Of a stretch of 31,703 bases of DNA, positions 1 through 9,832 are shown one piece after another. The position numbers and the translations under genes are program-made. How positions within the stretch are numbered: the first letter of the stretch is position 1; the number at the start of each line of letters is the position of its first letter. Source of the stretch: Paramacrobiotus richtersi (Eukaryota; Tardigrada; Eutardigrada; Parachela; Macrobiotidae); NCBI GenBank assembly GCA_034698045.1, contig JAQGAU010000296.1:1-31703 (forward strand), given 5' to 3'. Below the pieces are notes generated by a model. The model worked only from the letters and a program-made list of their open reading frames with translations, made no database searches and was not told where the DNA came from.

Positions 1-705
1 AAAGAGGTTGACAAGTTAAATAAACTGCTTAAGGAGGCCAAGACAAAAAGTGTGTGGAAAGGTGAGAAATTTGTCCCAAAGCCAATGGAAATGAAACGCA
101 TGAATACGGGCAACCTCAAAACGGGAACGCAGATGGCAACCACACAGTTGCGGATAAAGGTTGCTTCATCACAGCTAACGGACGCAATCAAACTTTTGAC
201 TACCAATCAATCGGAGACCGGCGGAGCGAATGATCTGCCGAATATTTTTGCCACCAAAAGTCGCCGTAACGAAGTTTACCTTGTCAAAACGACAAAATCA
301 TATATTCTTTTCACAAAATCCGAGGCAGAAAGCGTCTGCAAGGTACTAAATTCAAAATTAGCCAGCATCGAGCAACTAAGCGACGCATGGATAGCGGGCG
401 CCGACTGGTGTCATACTGGACACACAAGTACGCCGGAATTGGCCGCCTATCCTGGATCTATTTGCTATAACTACCAAGCGAATGCACTGGGAGCTACGGT
501 ACTGCCGTTGAAGCCACAGACGACCCCTTGTGATAAGAATACGTACTACAAGAAATCCTTCGTGTATAAAACGGCGGATTCGAAGCGCTTCGGGGCAAAC
601 TGTTGGGGACTAAAGCCAGCGAGAGCAGAGCTGCTCAAGTACAAGAGCGACCCGTTAATGTTGCTTCCGTTTAACGCGACCCATTACAGCCAGCATTACG
701 AATAA
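1..705 (+). CDS. Link-domain-like (hyaluronan-binding fold) protein, 3' part
   Basis: The frame is open from the first base, so the 5' end lies upstream of the window. The part seen is 234 codons ending in TAA at 703-705. It starts with a Lys-rich stretch that could be helical (KEVDKLNKLLKEAK). From about nt 272 it resembles a Link (Xlink) module: YLV...LFTKSEAESVC, then LASIEQLSDAWIAGADWC, then AAYPG and a late NCWG. That order of an EA..C helix, QL..A...GADWC and a YP turn is typical of Link modules, which bind hyaluronan outside the cell. The Trp usually found in the CxxGW motif is His here (CHTGH), so ligand binding is uncertain. A C-type-lectin-like fold is the main alternative. The stop codon overlaps an AATAAA hexamer (701-706). 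An alternative C-terminus through a 40-nt intron (654-693) is described in the findings. Confidence 0.6.
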   Translation, partial: KEVDKLNKLLKEAKTKSVWKGEKFVPKPMEMKRMNTGNLKTGTQMATTQLRIKVASSQLTDAIKLLTTNQSETGGANDLPNIFATKSRRNEVYLVKTTKSYILFTKSEAESVCKVLNSKLASIEQLSDAWIAGADWCHTGHTSTPELAAYPGSICYNYQANALGATVLPLKPQTTPCDKNTYYKKSFVYKTADSKRFGANCWGLKPARAELLKYKSDPLMLLPFNATHYSQHYE

Positions 706-2203
706 ACAATTCAAAAGAGTACGGAAGAACATGCAACCCACAGAGATGCGTGAACTGCTGCAGAAAAGGATCGCGCTGCTTCTAAAGGGAACATAGCAAG
801 GTGAATCTATGAAACTGCTGATGTCTGGTATTTCTTAGTCACTTTCTATCTGGTATGTCATGTAGCATGTTAAGTGCTCCAGAGCGTTTAAATGATTGTT
901 CTGCGCTAACGCGAGCCGGAAGAGCTTCGAAAGCGTTTTTGTCAACATACGAAAAAAACAAATGATCGGTAATTATTCTATACTTCGCTAACTGTTAAGA
1001 TGGTGGTCACGCCGACAGAATCAATCGCACAATAATGGAGTCTCCCTTCATTTTTATTGCGCGTACGTCACAATACGACTGTTTAGCTTGAGAATACCAT
1101 AATCCGGGAATAAGGATTCTCTCTGATGGCGAGAAGAATGAGCGGAGCGTAGCCGACCGCTCGACCGAGTAGTACGGATCGGAGCCGACCTCAAATTTGC
1201 TCAGCAGGATGGGTTCTATACACCCTGTGGGTTTCACAACTTTCACCCGCCGTCTCACTTTACTAGTCGCATAGGTTAAGGTTTACCATAAATAAAGCGA
1301 AATTTCTGTTCCTCTGCCTTGGTGAAATGCGAGAGACTGCGGATGCGGCAATTCCAAGATGTTTATTAATCCTCCGAAACCATTAATCATCAGCGCGGCA
1401 ACTGAGATTTTAGTCTCTTAGGTTATTGGCTAACCCTGCTCTTCTTGTGAGGGTTACTTACGAGACAGGGCGCAGCAATAATATGATACTCACAGGAGCA
1501 TTATATATCGAGCCTTATTCCTGTTGCACATCGTACTGGTACATTGCTGATGGTGAAAGCATTTCATTTTCACTTTTGCGCTTTCCACACCCTTCCAGCA
1601 GAAAAATACATTTTTTATTTAAAGAAAACGGCCAGGTATCATTAGGCAGGATAAAGCATACGTAAAATTTACGAAAAATGTGACAATAATAAGGCATTCG
1701 CGGTAACCGACAGAGAATTCTACAACGGGATTGTTTCCTACGAAAAACTATGCTGGAAGGGCCTTTTTGCGAACCGACTGACATAATTCGAAGACAACAG
1801 TATGGCAGTCTTGGATTGCCGCTCGTCACCCCTTGCTGTGTTTTCGCGTGGAGTATGCTCCACCAGGATCTCATCCTTGCCGGGATAGTAATTATGGGAG
1901 GTCTTGTACAATAAACGCTGCCGTTGTGGTTCTCCGAATTGTTCGGGGGAAGGTTGCGGAGGCAGCGGAACACTGCTTTGGTATGTAGGTGATCGATGCA
2001 AAGATCTCCGGCAGCGTCTGGCTAATTATCTGACCATGTGCGTGTGTTTGTTGACGTAGGTAAGGGCGGCGGTGGGTTCGCTGGTGCAGATATCAAACGG
2101 ACGTAAATACCTATTGTGTCCGTTTCTAAGTAACTTAGCACGTACCACGCAGTGCAGGCAGGAAACAATTAAGCGTCAAAGATTTAATTTAAGACTACTG
2201 CAT
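706..2203. other. No secure gene; weak open frames only
   Basis: AATAAA hexamers at 701-706 and near 1291 could serve as poly(A) signals for the upstream gene. An 83-codon frame on the minus strand (1007-1258) and an overlapping minus frame at 1738-2020 are open. The second begins with a basic stretch (ARRCRRSLHRS), then is Pro/Gln-rich (PLPPQPSPEQFGEPQRQR) and polar. It looks like a membrane-protein tail exon, but I found no partner exon with a membrane segment, so neither frame is called. Confidence 0.3.
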
Positions 2204-2210
2204 TATAAAA
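2204..2210 (+). promoter_or_regulatory. TATA-box-like sequence upstream of the first Ly6 gene
   Basis: TATAAAA lies about 115 bp upstream of the probable start codon at 2323, a plausible distance for a core promoter with a short 5' leader. It rests on the motif alone. Confidence 0.25.
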
Positions 2211-2322
2211 CTGCTTGATGTTCATTCAGTAGCGCAAAACTGGAGTATTTCCTGATGCCTGCACCGTTACGCCAATGCTTCGTACCGTCGATATAGATAT
2301 ACGATGGGGACAGGCACAGCAC

Positions 2323-2914
2323 ATGATGACATCACCCTTCTCTGTACTACTTATTTTGTTCTGCTGTTGGTACTCAGGCAAGAACACGTCGATGAAATAC
2401 AGCATTAATCATATGGATAAGTTGGTTTACGCAAATCTAGCGATTTACGAAGCCACAAAAAGTAGAACTTCCCCGAAGAATCTAATTCACACACTAATTT
2501 CCAGGACATGCCGTTAAATGCTACATATGTGGCGGAATTGTTGGAACCGTTTGCCCCAAAGACGTAAACCACACTGAAGTTATGGAAAACTGCACATCTT
2601 GCGCCACACTGGGTTTTGGTGATCTCCACGGCCACAGTGGCGACGACTGTCAGTACTACCGAAATAGCGATGATCAGTTCCAGTTATATTTACGATACTA
2701 TCGTGTTGCAGTGTCAGTCACAAGAGGATGCGCCGACAAGGACATCATGAACTGTTCACAGTACAGCGGGGAGCACGGAATTTGCAAAATATGTACCGAC
2801 GACCTCTGCAACGGCCCTGAGACTCCCACTGGAAACGTGCAGCGGGTGTATGCAGAAACCTACGTTCATTTCATCGTAGTCTTACTTTCGATATACGTTG
2901 CTTTGCAAACATAG
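2323..2914 (+). CDS. Ly6/uPAR three-finger protein, probably GPI-anchored
   Basis: Two exons: 2323-2377 and 2505-2914. Exon 1 encodes a signal peptide (MMTSPFSVLLILFCCWYSG). The 127-nt intron has a GC donor (CAG|GCAAGA) and a TTTCCAG acceptor, phase 1, and joins the signal peptide directly to HAVKCYICGG. The mature part has the Ly6/quiver layout: CYIC at the start, Cys-rich loops, TRGC in the middle, and the closing C-x-x-C-TDDLCN. Eleven cysteines are visible. The C-terminus is hydrophobic (YVHFIVVLLSIYVALQT) after small residues (NGPETPTGN), which is how GPI attachment signals look. N-x-T sites (VNHT, ENCT) fit a secreted route. Proteins of this family sit on the outer leaflet and modulate receptors or channels; the partner cannot be told from sequence. 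The GC donor is the weakest point, but every GT alternative I tried gave the wrong phase. Confidence 0.75.
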
Positions 2915-3126
2915 CTAAGAAGAGTTGTTATCGACCCCGGTAAACTTTTTTATGTATGAACAACAGTCGCCAAGTGATACAGCATAAAAAGAGAAACAAA
3001 ACAGGACTTGCATGGCAAGATAAACAATAATGAAGAGCGGGGATGTAGTAACAATTTGACTTCGCGTGAATGTGTGGGTTCGTCCAATGATGTATTTACG
3101 AAAACGCTGAAGGTCTGGATAACAGC
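2915..3126. other. Intergenic gap between the Ly6 gene and the membrane-protein gene
   Basis: About 210 bp with no coding signal. It must hold the 3' end of the Ly6 gene and the promoter of the next gene, which is on the same strand. I saw no AATAAA here. Confidence 0.4.
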
Positions 3127-6100
3127 ATGAAGCCCTTTGAGTGGGTGTTGGTATTTATAGTTTTGTCGCTCATGATCGGAATGGCAAGAACTGGGCAACA
3201 GGAAGCTCTTGATGCTGGAGTTCCGCCGGTGGCCATAACGAGCTGGCACGGAGAAAAGTATGGCGATTACCAGGTTCGAGGCAACGAGCAAGGTGAATGC
3301 AGTTCACGGTACTACGGTGCACCATTTCAAAAAGAATCTTTGCGATTTGACTGCGCTCTCGTGGGTAGATGACAGAATCATGGTGGTTGGCACCCCAGGC
3401 TTCGACGACAGTTTCTGCGCTTTCGAAGTCAAACATCCAAACAGTGTTATACGAGTGGGCGGTCTGACACTGTGTCGATGTGATCAGATTCTGTACAATA
3501 AAGATTCTCCAAAATCGAGATATGAAACTCTAAAGCCTGAGCCGTGGCGAGCGACTGACTCTCAGTCATTCAAGGATCAGGCTCTATGGACAGACACAAG
3601 CTTGGTTTATATTGAAAATACAGCCTGTAAACCAGGTCCATGTTGCCACGAAAATGTTACCGAAACTCCTGCGTTACCTCCTGGGATGGCACCAAACTAC
3701 AGGAAAAGATCAGAAGAAAGTAAGTTCAAGTAATTTTTGTTAAAATGGAGGTTGGCTAGCCAGGCTGGATGTATATTTCAGCTTCGATGGTATCCTTCAC
3801 CCGCACAGCCGCAACAGAACAGGCTTCTAACGAAAAGGGTATGCATACCAAAACAATCTTTTAACAGCTGAGTATGAGCATCAAAACCGGCGTTCTTTTT
3901 ACCAAGATGACACTTTTGTAGAAAACAGTTTAGGATCCGGAGCGATAGTCGGCATTGTCGCCGGCGTTTTGGTGAATATGATCAAATGCCTGGGAGTGCA
4001 CGGCAGGGTCTAAAACCTGGGCATGGCCCCTGCCCATGGGCATGGCCATTGGGCATGGTCACCGAAAAACCTGGGTTGACCAAAGTCTAAAACTTGGTCA
4101 TGCCGGGATAAAAACTGGCCATGGTCATTCAAACCAGAAATAGTGCGTAATCTTACGTTTTGCACACCTGTTGAGTCGAACACAAGTGGAAGCTTATTAG
4201 GTAAGCGAATGCAGCAGAAAACAGCTTACATAAGTTGCTGTTCAACATTCTGCATTGCCCGCGTCCCGCTTCCCAGTTTAATATGAGACTACGCATTGCA
4301 GGTATGCTGGCTCTGGTCGCCTGCGACAGATGCCTGTTCTAAACAATCGTGGTAACTATGCACTGCACCATAACCATTGATAAACTGGTGCGGAGCAGAA
4401 ATATTTCGTGGACTAGTTAATACTACAGCGCTACTGCAGTCCCGACATTAGCGTTAATATCCATCACTCAGTTATGGCGAACGAAGTTGAGTAGATTACG
4501 TGCATGGTGCAGTTCGTGTAGAACATCGAAATTCCTAAGCAGTTATTGATCTGTATCAAGCAGGGATTTAACCAGTGCGTGAAAAATGGAATTTAGAAGA
4601 GTAGCACGTACGAGCACAAAATCTCTTATCTATGGCAGGGAAAAGGCGCATACTCCAGTGCTGAACAAGAACGTTTTACTTCCGGACCAAGCAGACTACA
4701 TGTTTGTTTGTGGTGGGTAACGGTATGTAGGCAGTACACCATGCGCCTGAGTTTCGCAGTTTTACAAGTATGGAGTTCTAATTAGAACAGCTACGCTTTT
4801 CACCGTAATTTGTGAGACCCGTACTGTCTGATCAAAACGGTGAATGTTAGCGGCACCCAGAACCCCAGGATAATTTGGAAGATAACGATGGACAATTGTT
4901 TTGGTATGGAACTGCAGTAATGACTTATTATTATGCAGGACTATTATTCTTATTATGCTGCACTATTATTTCGGTCCTGATCCGTCGCAGGAACGCTTGG
5001 CTTCCCCTACGAACGATCGACGGCAGTGGTATGAGACTGTCAGTAAACTACTAAACCCAGAAATCACATACCGTAAAGCGTATATATGAACGGATTTCGG
5101 CCGCGCCATCACAGCTGTTTATAACTTAGATTTAAAATGTTGTGTAACACCAATGTCGCATATGGTAATGCTAAGACGATAGCCATTCGCAGATTCGCTG
5201 AAAGTCGGCAGTTTTAAGTGGTGTTAAAATGTTGACTGGGCGCCTCTCGGACAGCGATACCGAATCAACCGAAGAAAGCCAGGAAGATGAACTTCAACTC
5301 CTGAGGTCAGCCATACAGGCAGTTCATTATGTCCTCGCAGGGGCAGAAAATATTACACACCTTTGTGATCGTTAACGTAGACGTTCATAATACACTGATA
5401 CGACTTGTGTGCTTAATTTTTGTACCAAAAAACGCTACTTCTATTGTACTCTGAGGTGTTCTATGAATATTTCATCGTAACCTTAAATGCAGATTGCAGC
5501 TGCCTAGGGCCTGTAGGCTGCGCTAGAGATGTATGAAGAGCGCCCTTACCGGGTGACAATATAATAAAATCATAATAACCTCTATGATATGGCATTTTAT
5601 TTTTTGCCGAGTTCCTTTTTAGTCCAGCTTTGGCAGACATAAGACATACGTGCATAGCCTATGTAACATAGACTATGCGGTGTGCGATAAGATCGATTAG
5701 CGCGCTATACGATCCGTCTACATAGGCAGCCAATTCTCCTTCCGGCTGCATCTGCATCGTATTCCACTGTATTCCCTCATTGCCATAAGCCTTATTCACG
5801 TACTATTCAACGTGTGTGCAAAACGTAAGATTACGCACTATTTCTGGTTTGAATGACCATGGCCAGTTTTTATCCCGGCATGACCAAGTTTTAGACTTTG
5901 GTCAACCCAGGTTTTTCGGTGACCATGCCCAATGGCCATGCCCATGGGCAGGGGCCATGCCCAGGTTTTAGACCCTGCCGGAGTGCGCCTATTCAAGCTT
6001 ATGCTAATGAAAACGGTTGCAGGTGATATGTGCAACTGGCGCAGCTGGGATGTTTTGGTATTTAAGGAGAAAACGGATGCCTCGAAAAAAATCAAACGCC

Positions 6101-6127
6101 AGTAAAACCGAAAAAGAAACGGCCTGA
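3127..6127 (+). CDS. Single-pass type I membrane protein, four exons, transposon in last intron
   Basis: Preferred model: exons 3127-3273, 3335-3719, 3868-3971 and 6023-6127, giving 246 residues. The first 23 residues are a signal peptide (MKPFEWVLVFIVLSLMIGMA). The ectodomain has several Cys (FCAF, LCRCDQ, ACKPGPCC), an N-glycosylation site (HENVTE) and a basic RKR before the exon 2/3 junction. The membrane helix (AIVGIVAGVLVICATGAAGM, about residues 203-226) is split exactly by the last intron. It contains a GxxxG motif and is followed by a basic tail (YLRRKRMPRKK) ending in TGA. The exon 2 donor is AAA|GTAAGTT and the exon 3 acceptor is TTTTAACAG, phase 1. I do not recognise the ectodomain family. 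The first intron (61 nt, CAG|GTTCGA to CAAAAAG) is the least certain junction, though some frame change is needed in 3258-3400. The last intron is 2,051 nt, mostly the Mutator-like element. Confidence 0.6.
4002..5979. mobile_element. Mutator-like non-autonomous DNA transposon, 1,978 bp
   Basis: The terminal inverted repeats are 4002-4167 and 5814-5979, 166 bp each, and appear identical base for base. They start GGCAGGGTCTAAAACC. Flanking 9-bp copies GGAGTGCAC (3993-4001) and GGAGTGCGC (5980-5988) differ at one base and look like a target-site duplication. Long inverted repeats plus a 9-bp duplication fit the Mutator/MULE superfamily. The repeats are rich in CATGGCC/CATGGGC words and so have internal self-complementarity. 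No transposase frame is present in the 1.65-kb core, so the copy is non-autonomous. Matching arms suggest recent activity or arm homogenisation. It sits in the last intron of the membrane-protein gene. Confidence 0.75.
5229..5375 (+). CDS. Short acidic open frame inside the Mutator-like element
   Basis: It has 48 codons from ATG to TAA. The N-terminal half is acidic (LSDSDTESTEESQEDELQLL); the second half could form a helix. Composition looks more protein-like than anything else in the core, so it may be the remnant of an element-encoded N-terminus. There is no recognisable domain and no in-frame extension upstream, where a TGA lies nearby. It could be chance. Confidence 0.25.
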   Translation: MLTGRLSDSDTESTEESQEDELQLLRSAIQAVHYVLAGAENITHLCDR

Positions 6128-6269
6128 ATGGAAAATTGTGATGCGAAAAAGATGCAACCGAAAACCTATTGGGCAGGTTTCAGCACCAGTTTAAGGTCGA
6201 ATCAAGTAAATTCGCTGCAATGCAAACATGCTAGGCGACAGACGTACCGTTAACCCAGCAACGCTCATA

Positions 6270-6432
6270 GGGTGGGTCTCGCATTCGAAGAAAAGTCCGC
6301 TACGGTAAGCGGGCGTGGCTAAGCGAAAGATACGGCGCCAAAACCACCTCATGAGGTGGCTTCGCGTACCCTATCTTCGTTTAGCCACGCCCCGTACCGT
6401 ATCCAGATTCGCTTCGAATGCGAGCCCCACCC
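6270..6432. mobile_element. Palindromic MITE-like element, 163 bp
   Basis: The two halves are inverted copies around CACCTCATGAGGTG (centre near 6351). The ends are GGGTGGG and CCCACCC, with GTCTCGCATTCGAAG matched by CTTCGAATGCGAG. Arms are imperfect but paired along nearly the whole length, so the single strand would fold into one hairpin. Both ends lie next to TA, but a clean target duplication is not resolved. Confidence 0.7.
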
Positions 6433-7395
6433 TTACCCTCAAACTGGCAAATGGCACGGTATGCGATTTGTTTTATACCAGGCTCCGTATTCTAATTCCT
6501 GTTGTTCGGGCGCTTCATAACAGTGATCTGAGGCTGAGCCTAATCTGGATTTCAGTATGTGGAACTGATACGGAACTCATGAACTTTAAGACTTACAGCG
6601 AAACAACGCCGGTGCTTCACTAGGCCGACGGCAAAAAAACGTTGTAAATGCGTAATGGATTCTTGGCAATCTCTTAATGTTTTAGTACTGTTGCGTGTCG
6701 AAGCGCTCTTCTTGTCGACCGCTACTGGAAAGGAAAAATCAGTCAAGATCATGTGAAATTGTGAATCACGAACCGTGTTTCACATGATTTTAATTGCTTT
6801 TGCTGAAAAGAAAAGATCTCGTCTAAGTTAGCAACAGGAGGGGCAGTTCACATGATGGACACGGCGTTGGCACGTTGCATTTCGATGTTCATGCACTGGT
6901 AGATGTATTCTCTGGCCCGTTCTCTCCTGTTTCGTGATGGATCCTTCCGGCTACGGTGGACAGCAAGCGGCAGCAGACAGAATAATGTACAAAGCCAACG
7001 ATTACGAGTCAATAATACACTGTCAAATTCTGATTTACAGCGTTAGGCAGCCGCTGCCTGGCAGCGGCTACTTGACTTAGGTAGTCACAGCCAATTACAA
7101 TGTGCGCAAGCGAAGATGCAGAAAGTTTCGCGGCTTTGCTGACAGTGGGAGGCGGCCGGTACGACCACTTTTCCTAGCTCATTTTGTAGCGTTTTTCTTC
7201 TACTTCAAGGATTTGGCACCACGTGCTCAAAAACAGACTTTACTGAATAACAGGAAACGACACTTTTCACAGCTTCCAAAAATAAGCATTTCCTACGGAG
7301 CAATTTTCGATTTTGCATGAACTACCTTCGGTACAAATTTCACCCGAGTAGCAACGCTGCAGAGTCATGTTTTTTTTTATTGCAGGCAATTATGT
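6433..7395. other. No recognised gene
   Basis: Only short open frames, the longest about 70 codons and near 7102-7320 (+). None shows a domain, signal peptide or convincing splice partner. A short GC-rich hairpin (GCCGCTGCCTGGCAGCGGC) lies at about 7051-7069. Confidence 0.4.
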
Positions 7396-7943
7396 TAATA
7401 ATAATAATAAAGGTTTATTGTCTTCCTGCAACGGGGCAGCGCCCCCTCTTTGGCATTGGACAGAAACTCGATACAGTATCACGAGATTAAAGCAAAACAA
7501 CAGACCAACAACAGAAACGTGGAAACAGTAGGTTGATTAATCAACCAGAAAGACAACTGATGAAACAAAATGCTTAAGAGATAGACGAAGTATTATTAAC
7601 GACCAGTTACACATCAAAAACGAACAAACAAACAGAAATTAAGGTGCAGCAAGAACAGCGACTACAAATACGGCTGAGACACGAATTTTCGAATTTCTTT
7701 GATATCCTTCCAGTTGACCGTAGCTAATGCTGCATCGAAGGATCGCAGAGAGTAATATGCTTCTCGGGGAAAGCATAGGTCGTTCCACAGCGACGATATT
7801 CTTTCGAAGTGGCTTCCGTGGGCAGTTTTGAATACCATGCCATTCCAGGTGGTTGGTACCGGCTCAATTGGCCAGGGATGGTCCTTCGTCCGTTCTTGGG
7901 ATCTAGTACACCCTGAAACAGATTCACCAGCAGCAGACCGCAT
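7396..7943 (-). mobile_element. 5'-truncated LINE retrotransposon, 3' end
   Basis: On the minus strand the frame 7943-7662 ends with the pattern common at LINE reverse-transcriptase C-termini: SHFERISSLWNDLCFP, then YYSLRSFDAAL and a stop (W-N-x-L followed by S..F...L). It is followed by an untranslated region with a GGGGGCGC patch, an AATAAA and a terminal ATT repeat (plus strand AATAATAATAATAAAGG at 7396 onwards), as in CR1/Jockey-type tails. The 5' part is missing and similarity fades just past 7943. It is a dead fragment. Confidence 0.6.
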
Positions 7944-8489
7944 CGACAGAGGTTAGTAAAAATGTGCGTGTAAAAGTAGTCTGCTAGCGTTAGTTATTGC
8001 TGCGTATAAAAAATCGTATTTGCTTGTTACCACAAGAAGATTTCATTTGAATGCTGCTCCGTTCCGTTCACGTGAATCAGATCCATTCCAATTTCCAGAA
8101 TTGACAGCGGTCAATCAGCCACAATACAAACTTTTTCATTGAAACTTTTCGAGCTCAGTTCCACCCTCGTTTGTCATACATGCTGATGCACCTCTTACGC
8201 AACTGTCCACCCCCGTATGACTTGAAGCCGAAGCCGCCAACATAGCGCCGGATTGTTAAATTATGGTAGCCTAACCTTGGTGACATGGAACCTCGCCTTT
8301 TCCGGATGTTTTTGCCAGCAACAGTTCCAAAAAATATCAAAAACAAATTTATCAAAAAATATAAAAAAATATCAAAAAACTATTGTCTGCAGTAGTATTG
8401 TCTTAACAAACACTTTCGCACAGTTGCAAATACGAATACAGGTCTTTTAAGTGTATTTATGCGCGACTAGGTTCCAGAATGGGTAGCAT
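7944..8489. other. AT-rich gap without a recognised gene
   Basis: No frame with domain or signal features. A low-complexity ATCAAAAAATATAAAAAAATATC run lies at about 8335-8380. Confidence 0.35.
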
Positions 8490-9210
8490 CGTTTTTTTAA
8501 AGGGTACTACGAAAACCTGGGTTTGGGAACTGGACCTGGTAGACTGGGATCTGGTATGGCACTGGACCTGGGAAGTACGAACAGAATGGTAGTTGGTAAC
8601 GGGTATCTGGTATACGGTAGTTACCAATAATCACAATTGTCAGCATATTTCGCAGGTCACCTTCATTAATCAAAAATTGTATATTCTCGTATTACTTTTT
8701 GTCTTCCCAAACGGCAAGTACTTGCTGCACGAGCGCTTGAATGTTTTTCTTTTAAAAAACTAGGTTAGTTCAGAATCTCTAGCGTTACCCATTCCAGAAA
8801 CTTATTCAAAGATCGATCAGAGATTCTTAACTACCTTACTGTTTAAAGGAAAAGTTTTAAGCCTCGTGCAGCAGGTACTTGTTGTTTTGGGAAAGGCAAA
8901 AAGTAATACGAGATAGACAATTTTTAACTGATAAAAGTAACCTGCAAATCACGCTAATAATTGTGATTATCTGTACCTACCAGATACCATTTCCCAGCGG
9001 TGGCCATAGTCCCAGATACCAGCACCAACTACCATTCTGTTCGTACTTCTCAAGTCCACTTTTTTTAAAGGGTAGTACGAAAACCTGAGTTTCGGAGCTG
9101 GACCTGGACCTGGTAGAGTGGGATCTGCTATGGTAGTGGACTTGAGAAGTACGAACAGAATGGTAGTTGGTGCTGGTATCTGGGACTATGGCCACCGCTG
9201 GGATAAGCTA
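8490..9210. repeat. Nested foldback repeat with a large palindrome
   Basis: A palindrome spans about 8540-9060, centred near 8799. For example, CTCGTATTACTTTTTG near 8685 pairs with CAAAAAGTAATACGAG near 8897, and GTACTTGCTGCACGAG pairs with CTCGTGCAGCAGGTAC. A unit beginning TTTTTTTAAAGGGTA.TACGAAAACCTG occurs at about 8492 and again in the same orientation at about 9060. The stretch 9001-9058 is repeated inverted at about 9135-9203, making a second hairpin. The units are rich in CTGGACCTGG and TCTGGTAT words. No coding capacity is seen. Arms are diverged, so this is an old element or two nested insertions. Confidence 0.65.
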
Positions 9211-9404
9211 CGTCGATAAGCTACGTCGAGCGCAGTTTGAACTTGGATGGGTGACCGCTCTGTTCTCCAGGTACAATCCGCGGGGGCAGTCAGCATCAGC
9301 GCTGGCTGCAATCAGTGGCGTGTGCGTTTCCACCACGTTTGGGCCCACTCTTCTTTTTCACGTTCCTGCTCTTCGGATACACCATTGACTCCTTGATTCC
9401 TATG

Positions 9405-9832
9405 GACGCTCTATGCTTTCGCAGTTTCGCTGCGGGGAAAGCGTATTAACGCAGAGGGAAATCACCGTTACCCCAGACTAGCCTTTGCAACGCTATTCCA
9501 CGTGTGATTTGGTTGCATCTGTCGAAATTGAAACGCTTCGCGTTCACTTCATCGTGACTCAGTTTTCTCTCACGATGAGCCAAACGAAAGCGATAAAAGT
9601 GCCGAGAATTATGATACCAGATAAGTGCAGATTCATGGCTGTTTGCCGCGTTTGCAGATACCTTGCATTTGCACAGACGCAACTTGCAACGGTTCTAGTT
9701 AATGGGTGGTGCTAATCAGTGGTCATGGCTGGCCACTGGCTGGTCATGGCTGGCTGGTCACTTGTCGGCTGGCTGGTCACTGGCTGGCTGGCTGGTCACG
9801 GGATGGCCGACTGGTCAGTAAAGTTTTTTTAC
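9405..9832 (+). repeat. Left arm of long inverted repeat, with GGCTGGTCA tandem array
   Basis: The outer part (CAGACTAGCCTTTGCAACG at 9474 and the following 200 bp, including CACGTGTGATTTGGTTGCAT) is found inverted at 13600-13802. Inside lies an array of GGCTGGTCA/CTGGCTGGTCAC words (about 9706-9806), also present inverted at 13494-13560. Bases upstream of 9474 resemble the flank of the same motif at 16261-16330, so the family extends outward to about 9405. Confidence 0.65.

Noticed and set aside
1515..1973. 152-codon minus-strand frame as a gene
   Set aside because: Composition is erratic, it overlaps a more protein-like frame on the same strand, and there is no domain or signal.
3365..3867. 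Ultrashort introns of 34 nt (3365-3398) and 29 nt (3839-3867) in the membrane-protein gene
   Set aside because: Both keep frame, but models with 61-nt and 148-nt introns also keep frame, use better boundaries and need no exceptional splicing.
4002..5979. hAT element (CAGGG terminus with 8-bp duplication)
   Set aside because: Eight-base flanks next to CAGGG do not match; extending the terminus to GGCAGGG gives a 9-bp near-perfect duplication instead.
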